From: Bradyrhizobium sp. LLZ17 | GTDB taxonomy: Bacteria > Pseudomonadota > Alphaproteobacteria > Rhizobiales > Xanthobacteraceae | NCBI RefSeq assembly: GCF_041200145.1 | Contig: NZ_CP165734.1 | Coordinates: 186,001 to 250,000, forward strand | Direction: 5' to 3' | DNA: 64,000 bases | Shown: piece by piece, positions 20,418 to 31,241 of the stretch | Numbering within the stretch: position 1 is the stretch's first letter | Layout: each line of letters opens with the position of its first letter | Made by a program: the position numbers and the translations under genes | The notes under the pieces: model-generated | Database searches by the model: none | What the model was told of the DNA's origin: nothing | Seen by the model: only the letters and a program-made list of their open reading frames with translations

Positions 20418-21871
20418 ATGACCGAGACTTTCACAAGCGTGTCCCAGGAAGAAGCCGGCTTTCGCGACCGCACCCGGCTGTCGTTCGATCTCGACGCCGA
20501 CATCTGCGTGATCGGGGCCGGGCTGGCCGGGCTCTCTATCGCCCTGCAGGCGGCCCGGCTCGGGGCCAGCGTCGCGGTGCTCGAGGGCCGCCACATTGGC
20601 TGGAACGCCTCCGGCAACCAACTCGGCACGGTGATGCCGGGCTTTGCGCTGCCGCTCACCGACCTGATCGTGCGCATCGGGTTCGAGGACGCGCGTGAAT
20701 TATGGACGCTGTCGAAGGAGGGCGCCGAGTTCGTCCGCGCCAACGCCACCGAAGAGAACATGCCGGGCATCGGCCCGAGCAATGGCGTGCTGGAAGTATC
20801 CAACGTCGATGCCGGCGACCGGCTGATCAGCCGGTTGCAGATGCTCAATGAGGATTTCGACACCGAGGTCGAGGGCTGGCAGGCCGATCGTGTCCGCACG
20901 GTGCTCAAGACCGATCATTACTTCCACGGCGTCTATTATCCGAAGGCATTCCAGCTCGACGGCCGCAAATATGTGCACGGCCTCGCGGCGCTGGCGCGGC
21001 GGGCCGGTGCGCGCATCTTCGAGGACACGCCGGTCGTCAGCATCGATTATTCCGGCATTCGCAAGCGCATCGTCACGCCCTCGGCCCGGCTGCGTGCGAC
21101 CCACATCGTGCTCGCCGGCAACATCCATCTCGGCGCGCCGCTGAAGCGGCTGTCGCAGACGCTGCTGCCGGTCTGGCGCTATGCCGGAATCACCGCGCCG
21201 CTCGGTGAGCGCGTCAACGAGTTCATCGCCTTCAAGGGATCGGTGATGGATTCCGACGGCATCGACCATTTCCGTATCGTCGATGGTGACCGGCTGATGT
21301 GGCAAAGCCCGGAGACGACCTGGGCGGCACGGCCGCAGCGGTTTGCAGGTAGCGTCAAGCGCAGAATCCGCACGATCTTCCCCCAGCTGGGCAGTGTCGA
21401 GATCACCGATACCTTCGGCGGCGCCACCGGCCAGACCGTGCACGGCATGCCGCAGATCGGCCAGTTGCGCAAAGGCCTGTGGGTAGCGAGCGGGTTCGGC
21501 CGCCAGGGCATGAACACGTCCGCCATGGCCGGGCAGCTGATCGCACGCAGCATCCTGGCGGGCGACGAGCGTTGGCGGCTGTTCTCGCCATTCGAGCTGG
21601 TCTGGGCGGGCGGCGCGACTGGACGGGTTGCGGGCCAGCTGGTCGGGTCTGGGCCAGGGCGAGTTCCGCCGCCGCGGGCTCGCTCGCCCGTTACCGCGAG
21701 CGGGCACGGGTCAAGGACAGGGAACGCGAGGCGCGGCTGGCCGAAGCCAACCGGGCTGCCGGCACCGGGCCGCGCCGTCCGCCGCCCGGGGTTCGGCCGC
21801 GGCTGGTGCCAGCGCGGCGGACGGGTGAGGGCGAGGAACCCGTCTCCCAAGACCAGGGCGTCTCGCAATAA
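20418..21871 (+). CDS. FAD-dependent oxidoreductase, DAO superfamily (frameshifted near the C terminus)
   Basis: About 484 residues after repair. The Rossmann FAD motif is CVIGAGLAGLSIALQAARLG near residue 30, and the C-terminal FAD contact is GLWVASGFGRQGMNTSAMAG. It resembles amino-acid or gamma-glutamylputrescine oxidases, which are soluble flavoenzymes that deaminate amines. After GQLVG the frame breaks at GGG (21645-21647). One extra G lets the protein continue as VWARASSAAAGSLARYRERARV and end in a Pro/Arg-rich tail at 21871; the unrepaired frame runs on as unlikely sequence to 21983. Substrate unknown. Confidence 0.82.
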
Positions 21872-21958
21872 GTTGAGAAAAATCCCGCCTGGACGTGTAA
21901 CGTCCACGGCTAGAAGCCCGTATCTCAGGGCGTGGATTTCCTGCGCACGGAGAATGAG

Positions 21959-22471
21959 ATGTTTGACCGCCGCATCCTTTTGACGACTGTCGCCGGCCTG
22001 TTTGGCCTCTCAGCCTTTCGCTGGCTGAGAGGCACTCCGGCTCTGGCTGGCGAGAAGGGCGCCGAGAAGTTCGAGATCGAGAAGACCGACGCCGAGTGGC
22101 GCGCCCAGCTCACGCCGCAGCAATATGAGATCCTGCGCAAGGAGGGCACCGAGCGGCCGGGCTCCAGCCCCCTGCTGAAGGAGCATCGCAAGGGCGTGTT
22201 CGCCTGTGCAGGCTGCGACCTGCCGCTGTTTTCCTCGGACACCAAGTTCGAGAGCGGCACGGGGTGGCCGAGCTTCTACCAACCGATCGAGGGCAATGTC
22301 GGCAAGACCGAGGATCGCACGTTCGGCATGCTCCGCACGGAGGTGCATTGCCGCCGTTGCGGGGGGCATCTCGGCCACGTCTTCGACGACGGTCCGAAGC
22401 CGACCGGGCTGCGCTACTGCATCGACGGTTTTGGACTGGTTTTCCATCCGGCCACAGCCTCGGCGACGTAA
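21959..22471 (+). CDS. msrB: Exported peptide-methionine (R)-S-oxide reductase
   Basis: 170 residues. MsrB reduces methionine-R-sulfoxide in proteins. The two zinc CxxC pairs are CAGC and CRRC, the substrate segment is [10 protein letters not shown], and the catalytic Cys is in RYCIDG near the C terminus. The N terminus ([20 protein letters not shown]) is a signal or anchor with a twin Arg, so export through Tat is possible. This points to repair of cell-envelope proteins. GGAG six bases ahead supports the chosen ATG over the one 27 bases upstream. A terminator follows. Confidence 0.9.
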   Translation: MFDRRILLTTVAGLFGLSAFRWLRGTPALAGEKGAEKFEIEKTDAEWRAQLTPQQYEILRKEGTERPGSSPLLKEHRKGVFACAGCDLPLFSSDTKFESGTGWPSFYQPIEGNVGKTEDRTFGMLRTEVHCRRCGGHLGHVFDDGPKPTGLRYCIDGFGLVFHPATASAT

Positions 22472-22508
22472 GCTTGATCCCGGCAATTGTTGCCGGCCCG
22501 GCAATTGT

Positions 22509-22540
22509 GCCCCGGTCATCAAGCCGGGGCCTTTGTATTT
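22509..22540 (+). terminator. Rho-independent terminator after msrB
   Basis: GCCCCGG (22509-22515) pairs with CCGGGGC (22524-22530) around an eight-base loop, followed by a T-rich tract. It separates msrB from the flgE promoter. Confidence 0.75.
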
Positions 22541-22570
22541 AAGCTATTGATTTAATTGAAGTCCCCGCAT

Positions 22571-22585
22571 TGGCATAGGCCTTGC
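22571..22585 (+). promoter_or_regulatory. Sigma-54 promoter ahead of flgE
   Basis: TGGCAT (22571-22576), five bases, then TTGC (22582-22585) matches the sigma-54 -24/-12 consensus TGGCAC-N5-TTGC at nine of ten positions. It lies 66 bp before the flgE start. Sigma-54 control of hook genes is known in Caulobacter. Confidence 0.75.
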
Positions 22586-22650
22586 GAAGTCTCCTCCGAA
22601 TGCGGCCATGGGTCCGGCGGCCGCCCGAGATCGGATTTGGAGACAAAGTT

Positions 22651-24902
22651 ATGGGTATCTTCGATGCAATGAACACCTCGGTTGGTGGTCTGCAGGCGCA
22701 GTCCTACGCCCTTCAGAACATCTCCGGTAACATCGCGAACTCATCCACCACCGGTTACAAGGGCATCGGGACCAGCTTCGAGGATCTCATTCCCGACTCC
22801 TCGGTGCCGAGCAAGCAGGTCGCCGGCGGCGTCACCGCGCATGCGCAGGCGACCATCACCACGCAGGGCACGATCTCGGCCTCCAGCGTCGCCACCAACA
22901 TGGCGATCACGGGTGACGGCTTCTTCTCGGTGGAGAAGGCGACCGGCGTCGTCGACAACGCGCCCGTGTTCAACGGCGTCACCAATTACACCCGCCGTGG
23001 CGACTTCCAGCTCAATGCCAACGGCAATCTGGTCAACGGCGCCGGCTATTATCTGATGGGCGTTACGGTCGACGCGAAGACCGGCAATCCGCAAGGCAAC
23101 GTGGCGACGGTCCTGAAATTCCAGAATAACTTCATCCCGGCCCAAGCGACGACTTCGATCCAGTACGCGGCGAACCTGCCGACCCAGCCGAACACGGTGG
23201 CGAGTTCGACCGCTTCGAGCGGCTCCCTGCTGGCTGCCGGCGGGATCAATCCCTCGGATTTCACGGCGAACCCGCTGCCGGTCGGCACGCCGCCGGCGCC
23301 CTATACCAATGCGACAGTCGCCGGCGCGGCGGCCACCGGCAACATCCGCTCGGCCTATTCCTCGACAAGTGCGACAAGCACCGTTGCGCTTCAGAACAAC
23401 TCGGCTGCAGCGGCGTCCACGACCACTTCCCTCGATGCCACTCAGCCCGTGCACCTCGCCTCGAGCATCCTCGCGGGTTTGAGCGGCCAGACGCTGACGG
23501 TCAACGGCAACACGATCACCTTCAACAACACCGCCACCGTCGCGACGGTCGGCAGCAACACCACGATCGGCCTTGGCGCGGGCACCACCGCCACCGTGGC
23601 CAGCATCCTGAGCGCGATCCAGACTGCCGGCGGCGCCGGCGTCACCGCGACGCTCAGCGCCAGCGGCAACATCCAAATCTCAACCGGTACCTCGACCGAC
23701 GTGCCGGTCAACAGCGGCACGGCAGCGACCGCGCTCGGCATCAGCAGCATCACGCGCGGCGGCAACGTGCTGTCCGCGCCCGCGATCTCGGGCTCGACGG
23801 TGCTGAGTGGCAGCGCGGCGGCCGGTGGCGCGCAAGTGCTCTCATCAGGCTTTGCCGCGGGCGACATCATCACGGTCGACGGCCAGGCGCTGACGTTCAT
23901 GGCCTCCGGCGCCGCGGGTGCGAACCAGATCAACGTGACCGACAACATCACGACCCTGCTCGGTAAAATCGATGCTCTCTCCGGCGCTTCGGGGTCGTCG
24001 GTCAGCAGCAGCGGCGTGATCACCCTGAATACCGGCACGGTCTCCAACCTGTCGGTATCCAGCTCCAACAGCTCCGCCTTCGCGGCACTAGGCTTCACCT
24101 CGACCATCACCAGAATCGCGACGGCGGCGGCACCGCCGGTACCGGCACCGTGATCGGCAACGACATCGCGACCTTCACCAAGGAATCGATCAGCGGCGGC
24201 GCGGTTACCGCCTACAACGCAGCCGGTACGCCGGTGAACCTGCAATTGCGCTGGGCCAAGACCGACAGCGCGTCGCTTGGCAACGGCCACACTGACAGCT
24301 GGAACCTGTTCTACCAGACCGATCCGTCGCCGGCCGGCACGGCGCCCGGCTGGGTCAACACGGGGCAGACCTTCACCTTTGCCGCCGACGGTTCACTGCT
24401 CTCGCCGAGCGGCTCGGGCATCACCATCAACAACGTCTCCGTCAGCGGCCAGCAGCTCGGATCGGTCGCTTTCAACATATCCTCGGGTGGACTGACGCAA
24501 TATGCGAGCACCAGCGGCGCGGTGACCATCAACACCATCACCCAGAACGGCTACGCCGCCGGCCAGCTGCGTTCGGTCGCGGTCAACAACAACGGCCTCG
24601 TGGTCGGCACCTTCTCCAACGGCCAGAACCTCGACCTCGCCTCGGTGTCGCTGTCGCACTTCAACGGCACCAATTATCTGAAGGCGCTCGATGGCGGCGC
24701 CTACGCGGCGACGGATCAGTCGGGACCTGCAATCGACGGTGCATCGGGGACGATCAGCGGCTCGTCGCTGGAGGGATCCAACACCGACATCGCCGACGAA
24801 TTCACCAAGCTGATCGTGACCCAGCAGGCCTATTCGGCCAACACCAAGGTGATCACGACGGCGAACTCCATGGTGCAGGATCTCCTGAACGTGTTGCGCT
24901 GA
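22651..24902 (+). CDS. flgE: Flagellar hook protein FlgE (frameshifted)
   Basis: About 750 residues after repair, far longer than enteric FlgE (about 400). The rod/hook N-terminal motif SYALQNISGNIANSSTTGYKG and the C-terminal EFTKLIVTQQAYSANTKVIT motif are both present, so it is the hook subunit. The extra length is a Ser/Thr/Gly-rich middle that includes a Flagellin_IN-like module (GDIITVDGQALTF, VTDNITTLLGKIDALSG), about 23800-24110. The frame breaks near 24111-24114 and one missing base explains it. GGAG lies eight bases before ATG. It heads flgE-flgK-flgL behind a sigma-54 promoter. Confidence 0.92.
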
Positions 24903-24945
24903 TCGGTCTTCCGGCACGTAACGTAACCAAAGGCGGCAAGTCACC

Positions 24946-26830
24946 ATGGGTTTGAGTTCAGCCCTCGCCAGTGCGATGAGCGGTCTGCGCGCCAACCAGG
25001 CCGCGCTTTCGATCGTCTCCTCGAACGTCGCAAACTCGCAGACGCCTGGTTACGTCACCCAGACGCCAAACCAGATCGAGGTCACCACGGGTGATTTCGG
25101 ATCCACGGTAGTCACGACCGGGGTCAGCCGCGAGCTCGACACCTACGTGCAGAACCAGCTCCGCACCGAGACCGGCGGCAGCGGCTATGCCGACCAGATG
25201 GCCAACATCCTGAAACAGCTTCAGAATGTCTATGGCACGCCCGGCAACAGCGGCACGCTCGAAACAGCGCTGAACAATTTCACCAGCACGCTCCAGGCGC
25301 TGTCGACGAGCGCGGGCTCGTCGTCGGCCCAGACGGTTGCGCTCGGTGCGGCACAGGCGCTGGCGACACAGCTCAACGTCACCACCAAGGGCATCCAGTC
25401 GCTGCGCTCCAACGCCGAGCAGGATCTCAACACCTCGGCACAGCAGGCCAACGCGGCGATGAACACGATCGCCGACATCAACACCAAACTTCAGGGACTG
25501 TCTTCGAGTGATCCGTCCGCCGCAACGCTGATGGATCAGCGCGACCAGGCCATCAACTCGCTGTCCAAATTTGTCGACGTCCGCGTCACCACCGACGGAT
25601 CGAACCAGGCCAACATCTTTACCACGACGGGCATCCAACTCGTCGGCGCGGGGCTCGCCTCGCAATTCACGTTCGCTTCCGCCGGCGCACTCTCGGCGAC
25701 CTCGCTCTACAATTCCGATCCAGCCAAGTCCGGTGTCGGCGCGTTCAACATCAAGCTTCCGAACGGCGCTCAGCTCGACGTCGTCGCCAACAACGTGGTG
25801 TCCTCCGGCCAGATCGCGGCGGATCTGAAGTTGCGCGACCAGACGCTGGTGCAGGCACAGACCCAGGTCGACCAGCTCGCCGCGACGATGTCGAGCGCGC
25901 TCTCCGACAAGACCACGGCCGGCAGCGCGATCGCAGGTCCACCCGCGGGTTTCCAAATCGATCTCGCCGGCGTCGCACCGGGCAATACAGCCAACATCAC
26001 CTACACCGACACGACGACCAACACGCAGCGCCAGATCACGCTGGTCAATGTGACCGACCCGGCGGCGCTGCCGCTTCAGAACGCCACCAACGCCAACCCC
26101 GTGCAGGTCGGGGTCAATTTTTCGGGTGGCATGGCCTGCAATTGCGGCGTCCCTGAACAACGCGCTTGCCGGGACGCACCTGACATTCTCCCCGGCCCCG
26201 CTGCCTGCGACTGCCACAAGCTTGCAGGTCACGGACGACGGTACCGGCCTCGCCAAGGTCAACTCGTCCACGATCACCAAGACGATCTCGTCGCTGACCT
26301 CGGGCAGTCCGCAACTGCCGCTGTTCACTGATGGTGGTCAGGCGCTCTATACCGGTGCGATCACGGCATCGGGTTCGCAGATGACCGGCCTTGCCGGTCG
26401 CATCGCCGTGAACACGCAGCTCACCAACGATCCGACTCGGCTGTCGGTCTACAGCACCTCGCCGGTGACGCCGGCAGGCGACACCACGCGCTCTGACTTC
26501 CTCTATTCCCAGCTCACCTCGACGGTGTTCTCCTATTCACCGCAGACGGGACTCGGCTCGGCGAGTCAGCCGTTCAGCGGCAGCGTCTCGAACTACCTGC
26601 AGCAGTTCCTGAGCGTCCAGAGCAACGCATCGACCCAGGCGACCCAGCTCCAGCAGGGCCAGAGCGTCGTGGTGTCGACGCTCCAGGCCAAGTTCAACTC
26701 GACCTCCAGCGTCAACCTGGACTCGGAGATGTCGAACCTGATCCAGCTTCAGAACGCCTACGCGGCCAATGCCCATCTCATGTCGGTGGTGCAAAGCATG
26801 ATGACCACGCTGCTCCAGGCTCAAGGGTAA
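24946..26830 (+). CDS. flgK: Hook-associated protein 1 FlgK (frameshifted)
   Basis: About 627 residues after repair. The N-terminal motif (LSIVSSNVANSQTPGYV) and the C-terminal DSEMSNLIQLQNAYAANAHL are the paired helices that stack in the axial structure. FlgK is the first junction protein between hook and filament. The frame breaks at 26134-26138, where GGMA should continue AIAASLNNALAG; one extra base explains it. It lies 43 bp after flgE and 31 bp before flgL on the same strand, so the three form one unit. Confidence 0.92.
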
Positions 26831-26861
26831 CCACGCGTATCAAGTGTAAGGGCGCCGCAAC

Positions 26862-28745
26862 ATGTCGATCAGCAGCATCAACTACTCTTCGTCGGTCCTC
26901 GGCGCGCAGATCCGCAACATCAACCAGCAGCTCACCGACCTGTCGACGCAGCTCTCGACCGGCAAGCTGTCGCAGAACTATTCCGGCATGGGGACCAACG
27001 AAGGCTTTGCGATCGCCTCGCGCTCACAATTGTCCGACATCGCCGCCTATACCGACACGATGACAAACGTCAACGTCAACATCAACCTCGCCAATACGGC
27101 GCTGCAGTCGCTGACGACGATCCGCAACACCGTGCAGACGGGTTCGGCCACCTCCTCGCAGGCTCTCAACGTCAACGGCCAGACGGTGGCGCAGAACACC
27201 GCCGCCGCACAGTTCGGCTCGATGGTCGGCGTTCTCAACACGCAGGCGGGCAATCGCTATCTGTTCTCCGGAACCGCGGTCGGCACGCAGTCGGTCGCCA
27301 ACGCCGGCGATATCATCAACGGCACCACGACGCAGGCGGGATTCAAGACCGTCATGGCGGAGCGCCGGGCCGCCGACCTCGGCGCCAACGGCATGGGGCG
27401 GCTGGTGCAGACGCAGCCGACGCCGAGCTCGGTGAAGGTGTCCGAGGACGTCGCGGGATCGCCATTCGGGTTGAAGATCGCCGCGGTCTCCTCGACGTTG
27501 ACGGGCGCGACCCTCACCGGTCCGAGCGGCTCGCCGGTGTCGTTCTCGGTGGATCTCAACGGCGTCAACCCGAACAGCGGCGACAAGCTCAGCGTGCAGT
27601 TCACGCTACCCGACGGCTCGACGGAGCAGATCGACCTGACCGCGTCCAGCGCGACACCGACGCCGCTCGGGAGCTTTGCGATTGATGCAAGCACCCCCGT
27701 CAACCCAAACAACACCGCGACGAACCTCAACACCGCGCTGAACACCGCCATCACGAAGCTCGCCAACACGTCGCTGGTGGCGGCATCCGCCGTTACCGCC
27801 GGCGACAATTTCTTCAACACGGACAGCTCGGCGATCGGTGCTGCCAAGACCAACCAGGCGGCCCCGGTGGCACCTATCAGCGGCGCCACCGCGCTGTCGG
27901 GCACCGCGCCGTCGGACTCGATCTCGCCCGGCTTTTCCGCCGGCGACACCATCACCGTCAACGGCACCACGCTCAGCTTCGTCGCCTCCGGTGCGACCGG
28001 CAACCAGCTCAACGTCACCGATAGCATCCAGACGCTGATGAGCAAGATCGACTCGATCACGGGCACTTCGAAGCCGTCGACGATCCACGGCGGCGCGGTC
28101 ACGATCAATACCGACGATGCGGCGAGCCTGAGTATTTCGACCAGCAACACGCTGGCAATGAACGCGCTCGGATTCGCCTCGCAGCCGATCACCGCGACGC
28201 AGCCGCCGCTGCGTGTCGGCTCTTCGCCGGCGAGCTCGGCGACGACGCTGGTGAACGGCTCGGCCACGACCGTGAAATGGTACACCGGCAATGACGGGCC
28301 CGGCTCGCCGCGCTCGACGGCCGTGGCACGGGTCGACGATTCCGTCACGGTGCAATATGGCGCGCAGGCCGACGAGGATGCGATCCGCCGTCAGTTGCAG
28401 GCGATTGCCGTGTACGGCACGTTCTCGACGTCGCCGACCGGGCAATATTCCGGCGCCCAGGTGACGGCGCTGAGCCTGCGCACCACTCAGGCGCTGACGC
28501 CGCAGCCCGGGCAACAGCGCGTCGAGGACATCCAGACCGATATCGCGATGGCCCAGAACACGATGAAGGACGCGACCACGCGCCAGACCCAGGCCAAGGC
28601 GCAGCTTCAGACCATCATCGATCAGGCGGAATCGGCTTCTCCCGACCAGGTCGCGAGCGAAATCCTGTCGCTCCAGAACGCGCTCCAGGCGTCCTACCAG
28701 ACTACCTCCAATCTCGCGCAGCTCTCGCTCGTCAAGTACCTGTAA
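26862..28745 (+). CDS. flgL: Hook-associated protein 3 FlgL
   Basis: 627 residues, about twice the enteric length. The N terminus (AQIRNINQQLTDLSTQLSTGK) and C terminus (EILSLQNALQASYQTTSNLAQLSLVKYL region) are flagellin-like helices. FlgL joins FlgK to the filament. The middle has a Flagellin_IN-like module (GDTITVNGTTLSF, VTDSIQTLMSKIDSITG) closely resembling the one in FlgE. The frame is intact. A strong CtrA-type site begins eight bases after its stop. Confidence 0.92.
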   Translation: MSISSINYSSSVLGAQIRNINQQLTDLSTQLSTGKLSQNYSGMGTNEGFAIASRSQLSDIAAYTDTMTNVNVNINLANTALQSLTTIRNTVQTGSATSSQALNVNGQTVAQNTAAAQFGSMVGVLNTQAGNRYLFSGTAVGTQSVANAGDIINGTTTQAGFKTVMAERRAADLGANGMGRLVQTQPTPSSVKVSEDVAGSPFGLKIAAVSSTLTGATLTGPSGSPVSFSVDLNGVNPNSGDKLSVQFTLPDGSTEQIDLTASSATPTPLGSFAIDASTPVNPNNTATNLNTALNTAITKLANTSLVAASAVTAGDNFFNTDSSAIGAAKTNQAAPVAPISGATALSGTAPSDSISPGFSAGDTITVNGTTLSFVASGATGNQLNVTDSIQTLMSKIDSITGTSKPSTIHGGAVTINTDDAASLSISTSNTLAMNALGFASQPITATQPPLRVGSSPASSATTLVNGSATTVKWYTGNDGPGSPRSTAVARVDDSVTVQYGAQADEDAIRRQLQAIAVYGTFSTSPTGQYSGAQVTALSLRTTQALTPQPGQQRVEDIQTDIAMAQNTMKDATTRQTQAKAQLQTIIDQAESASPDQVASEILSLQNALQASYQTTSNLAQLSLVKYL

Positions 28746-28752
28746 GGGCGCA

Positions 28753-28771
28753 TTAAGGCGCCGTTAACCAT
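28753..28771 (+). promoter_or_regulatory. CtrA-type site ahead of the four-gene operon
   Basis: TTAA (28753-28756), seven bases, then TTAACC (28764-28769) matches the Caulobacter CtrA consensus TTAA-N7-TTAAC exactly. It includes GTTAACCAT, which recurs ahead of fliX, fliL, flgB and flagellin 3. It lies about 50 bp before the first gene of the operon, where an activator or promoter site would sit. Confidence 0.75.
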
Positions 28772-28817
28772 GCCTGTTTACCTCTTGGTGAGGATTTGAA
28801 CGGGGGCGGAGCCGTCG

Positions 28818-29601
28818 ATGTCGGACAAGGTGCAACTGGTGGTGGCCACGCCGTGTTTCGGCGGGCAGGTGTCGAGCATTTACGCGAGCTCGATCTTCGC
28901 GCTCCAGCGCGCCGTGCACGGCATGTCCAATCTCGAGCTCAAGGTGCACTTGCGGGACGGCGATGCGCTGATCACGCGCGCAAGGGCCAATCTGGTCACA
29001 CTGTTCCTGGACGATCCCAAGGCCACGCATTTCCTGTTCATCGATGCCGATATCGGGTTCAAGCCGGAGCAGGTATTTCGGCTGGTCAGAATCCGGGGCT
29101 GATGTCGTCGCCGGGTGCTATCCGATCAAGCGGGTCAACTGGGACAAGGCGAAGCGGGCGATCCAGTCCGGCCGGGCCGACGTACCGGCGGCCTCGCTCG
29201 ATTACGTGCTCGAGATCGAGGACCCCGACCGCATCGTGGTGGTCAACGGCTTCACCCGCGTGCGCTATGCCGGCACCGGCTTCCTGATGATCCGTCGCCA
29301 GGCGCTGGAGGCGATGTGCCGCCATCCGAACTATGCGGGCTTGCAGTTCTTCCGCGAGCATTCGCACGACGCGCTGGCGACGAGCCAGAATCGGTTCGCA
29401 TTGTTCGAATGCATGATCGATCCGGCCACCGGCACCTACCTGTCGGAAGACTTCGCCTTCTGCAAGCGCTGGACCGACATCGGCGGCGAGATCTGGGCCG
29501 ATATCCAGAGTTCGCTCGACCATGTCGGCCCTTCGGTGTTCCACGGCGACATCACCTCGCAATTCGCGCCGGCACCCGCGGTTGCAGCCGATGCGGCGTG
29601 A
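28818..29601 (+). CDS. Glycosyltransferase-like protein (frameshifted)
   Basis: About 260 residues after repair. The N terminus reads VQLVVATPCFGGQV. GDALITRARANLV and HFLFIDADIGF follow, and the DAD could be the DxD metal/nucleotide motif of a GT-A glycosyltransferase. GCYPIKR, AGTGFLMIRRQALE and SEDFAFCKRW complete the pattern seen in putative glycosyltransferases of this type. The frame breaks at 29087-29092; one extra base explains it. No signal peptide or membrane segment is seen, so it should act in the cytoplasm. It is the first gene of the four-gene operon. Flagellin glycosylation is possible but not shown. Confidence 0.75.
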
Positions 29602-29611
29602 GCCTTTCGGG

Positions 29612-31240
29612 ATGAGCGCCGGCGCATCCCGTCTGTCAGATACCGAGCGAGCGTCCGACGGCGGCTCGCGCTACCGCCTGCGCGATCTCTTCACACCGCT
29701 GGATACGCTGCTAGTGTCCGGCGGAGACCAGCGGCTGGCGCTCGACCCGAAACATCGCGTCAACGCCTATGGCTGCGCGCCGTCGCCCGCGCCGGATCTC
29801 TGGAATTTCGCCTCGTCGACCGCATCGCCGATCTCGCAGGCTGCCTATGATCGCGCCGCGCTGGCGCGCGAGGAACTGGTCCACAAATCGTTGTTCGACG
29901 AGGTCGAAATTGCCTTCGACAGGCGCTGCGAGGACATGCGTGACGAATTGCGCGGCTACCTTCAGCTGCCGCCGCGCGTGGACATCGTGTTCTCGCCGTC
30001 GGGCACCGATTCGCAGCTTCACGCGCTGTTCCTGGCGCGCGCCGCACTCGGCGGGCTGCCGGTGACGATCGTGGTCGGGGCCGACCAGACCGGAAGCGGC
30101 ACCGCGCATACCGCGCGCGGCCGCCATTTCGGCACGGTGACGGCGAGCGGCTTCACGGTGCGCAAGGACAGTGCGGTCGCGGGCCTCGCCGGCGAAAGCA
30201 TCGCGGTGCCGCTGCTTGACGCCGAATCCGACATTGCGATGCGTCCGGATGCGGATGCCGCGGTGTTGCGCGCGGTCGAAACCGCGATCGCGCAGGGCAC
30301 GCCCGTGCTGCTCCAGATCATGGATTCGTCAAAGCTGGGCTGGCGCGCGCCAAGTGCCGCCTGCCTCGACGAGATCGCGCGGCGCTGGCCCCGCAAGGTC
30401 CAGATCGTCGTCGACGCCTGCCAGGCGCGGTTGGGGCGGCGGCGGCTGCGCGCCTATCTCGACCGCGGCGACATGGTGTTGATCACCGGATCGAAGTTTT
30501 TCGGTGGCCCTGCGTTCAGCGGCGCGCTGCTGGTGCCAAAAGGTCGGTCACGGTCGCTCGACCGCATTGGCGAGATCGCGCCCGGCTTCTTCGACTATGC
30601 CGGCCGCAGCGACTGGCCGATGGCATGGACGGCGCTGCGCTCGCGCTTCGCGCGCCGGCCGAATTTCGGTCAATGGCTGCGCTGGGAGGCGGCGCTGGCG
30701 GACATCGGCAACTATTACGCGGTGCCCGGAGCATTCCGCGCCAGGGCCATGGCCGAGCTTGGGGCCGGTATCGACAGCATGATCGCATTGTCGCCGTCGC
30801 TTCGGGCCGTTCCGACCGCGTTCGACAAGGCCGGCGTGGATGACCAGGAATTCGCCCACCCCACGATCTTTCCGTTCACGCTGCTGCGCAATGGCAAGCC
30901 GGCCTCCATCGCCGACACCAGCGCCGTGCATCGCGCGCTGGCGCGCGACGTGAACGATGAGATCGGCGGCAGCGCGGCAGACCGGGGGGTCGCCGCGCAG
31001 CGCTGCCTGGTCGGCCAGCCGGTTCGGCTCGAGCGGTCCGATCATGCGCCGCAAGCGGTACTGCGGCTATGCGTCGGCGCAGGGCTGGTGACGGAAGCCT
31101 GGTCGGCGGACGAGGCGCAAGCGCGACCCAATCTTCAGCATGTCCTCGATCAAATCGCTCATATCATGGTGAAGGTCGAACTGGTGCTCGACCGCGCCAT
31201 GGGCGCGGTATCGCCGGATACGCCTGTCCTCGGGTTTTGA
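29612..31240 (+). CDS. PLP-dependent fold-type I enzyme of unknown reaction
   Basis: 542 residues from MSAGASRLS; an ATG at 29591 would overlap the previous gene. The central region looks like an aminotransferase-fold enzyme: SPSGTDSQLHAL as a phosphate-binding loop, VVDACQARLG with the Asp that would pair with the pyridine nitrogen, and the probable Schiff-base Lys in ITGSKFFGGPAFSGALL. I could not assign it to a named family. It could be an aminotransferase, lyase or beta-elimination enzyme. It begins 10 bp after the glycosyltransferase-like gene and ends one base before the ATP-grasp gene. Confidence 0.7.
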   Translation: MSAGASRLSDTERASDGGSRYRLRDLFTPLDTLLVSGGDQRLALDPKHRVNAYGCAPSPAPDLWNFASSTASPISQAAYDRAALAREELVHKSLFDEVEIAFDRRCEDMRDELRGYLQLPPRVDIVFSPSGTDSQLHALFLARAALGGLPVTIVVGADQTGSGTAHTARGRHFGTVTASGFTVRKDSAVAGLAGESIAVPLLDAESDIAMRPDADAAVLRAVETAIAQGTPVLLQIMDSSKLGWRAPSAACLDEIARRWPRKVQIVVDACQARLGRRRLRAYLDRGDMVLITGSKFFGGPAFSGALLVPKGRSRSLDRIGEIAPGFFDYAGRSDWPMAWTALRSRFARRPNFGQWLRWEAALADIGNYYAVPGAFRARAMAELGAGIDSMIALSPSLRAVPTAFDKAGVDDQEFAHPTIFPFTLLRNGKPASIADTSAVHRALARDVNDEIGGSAADRGVAAQRCLVGQPVRLERSDHAPQAVLRLCVGAGLVTEAWSADEAQARPNLQHVLDQIAHIMVKVELVLDRAMGAVSPDTPVLGF

Positions 31241-31241
31241 A

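Noticed and set aside
21872..21983. Extended C terminus of the FAD oxidoreductase
   Set aside because: The extension follows a one-base break in GGG. The alternative frame gives a continuous, better composed C terminus ending at 21871.
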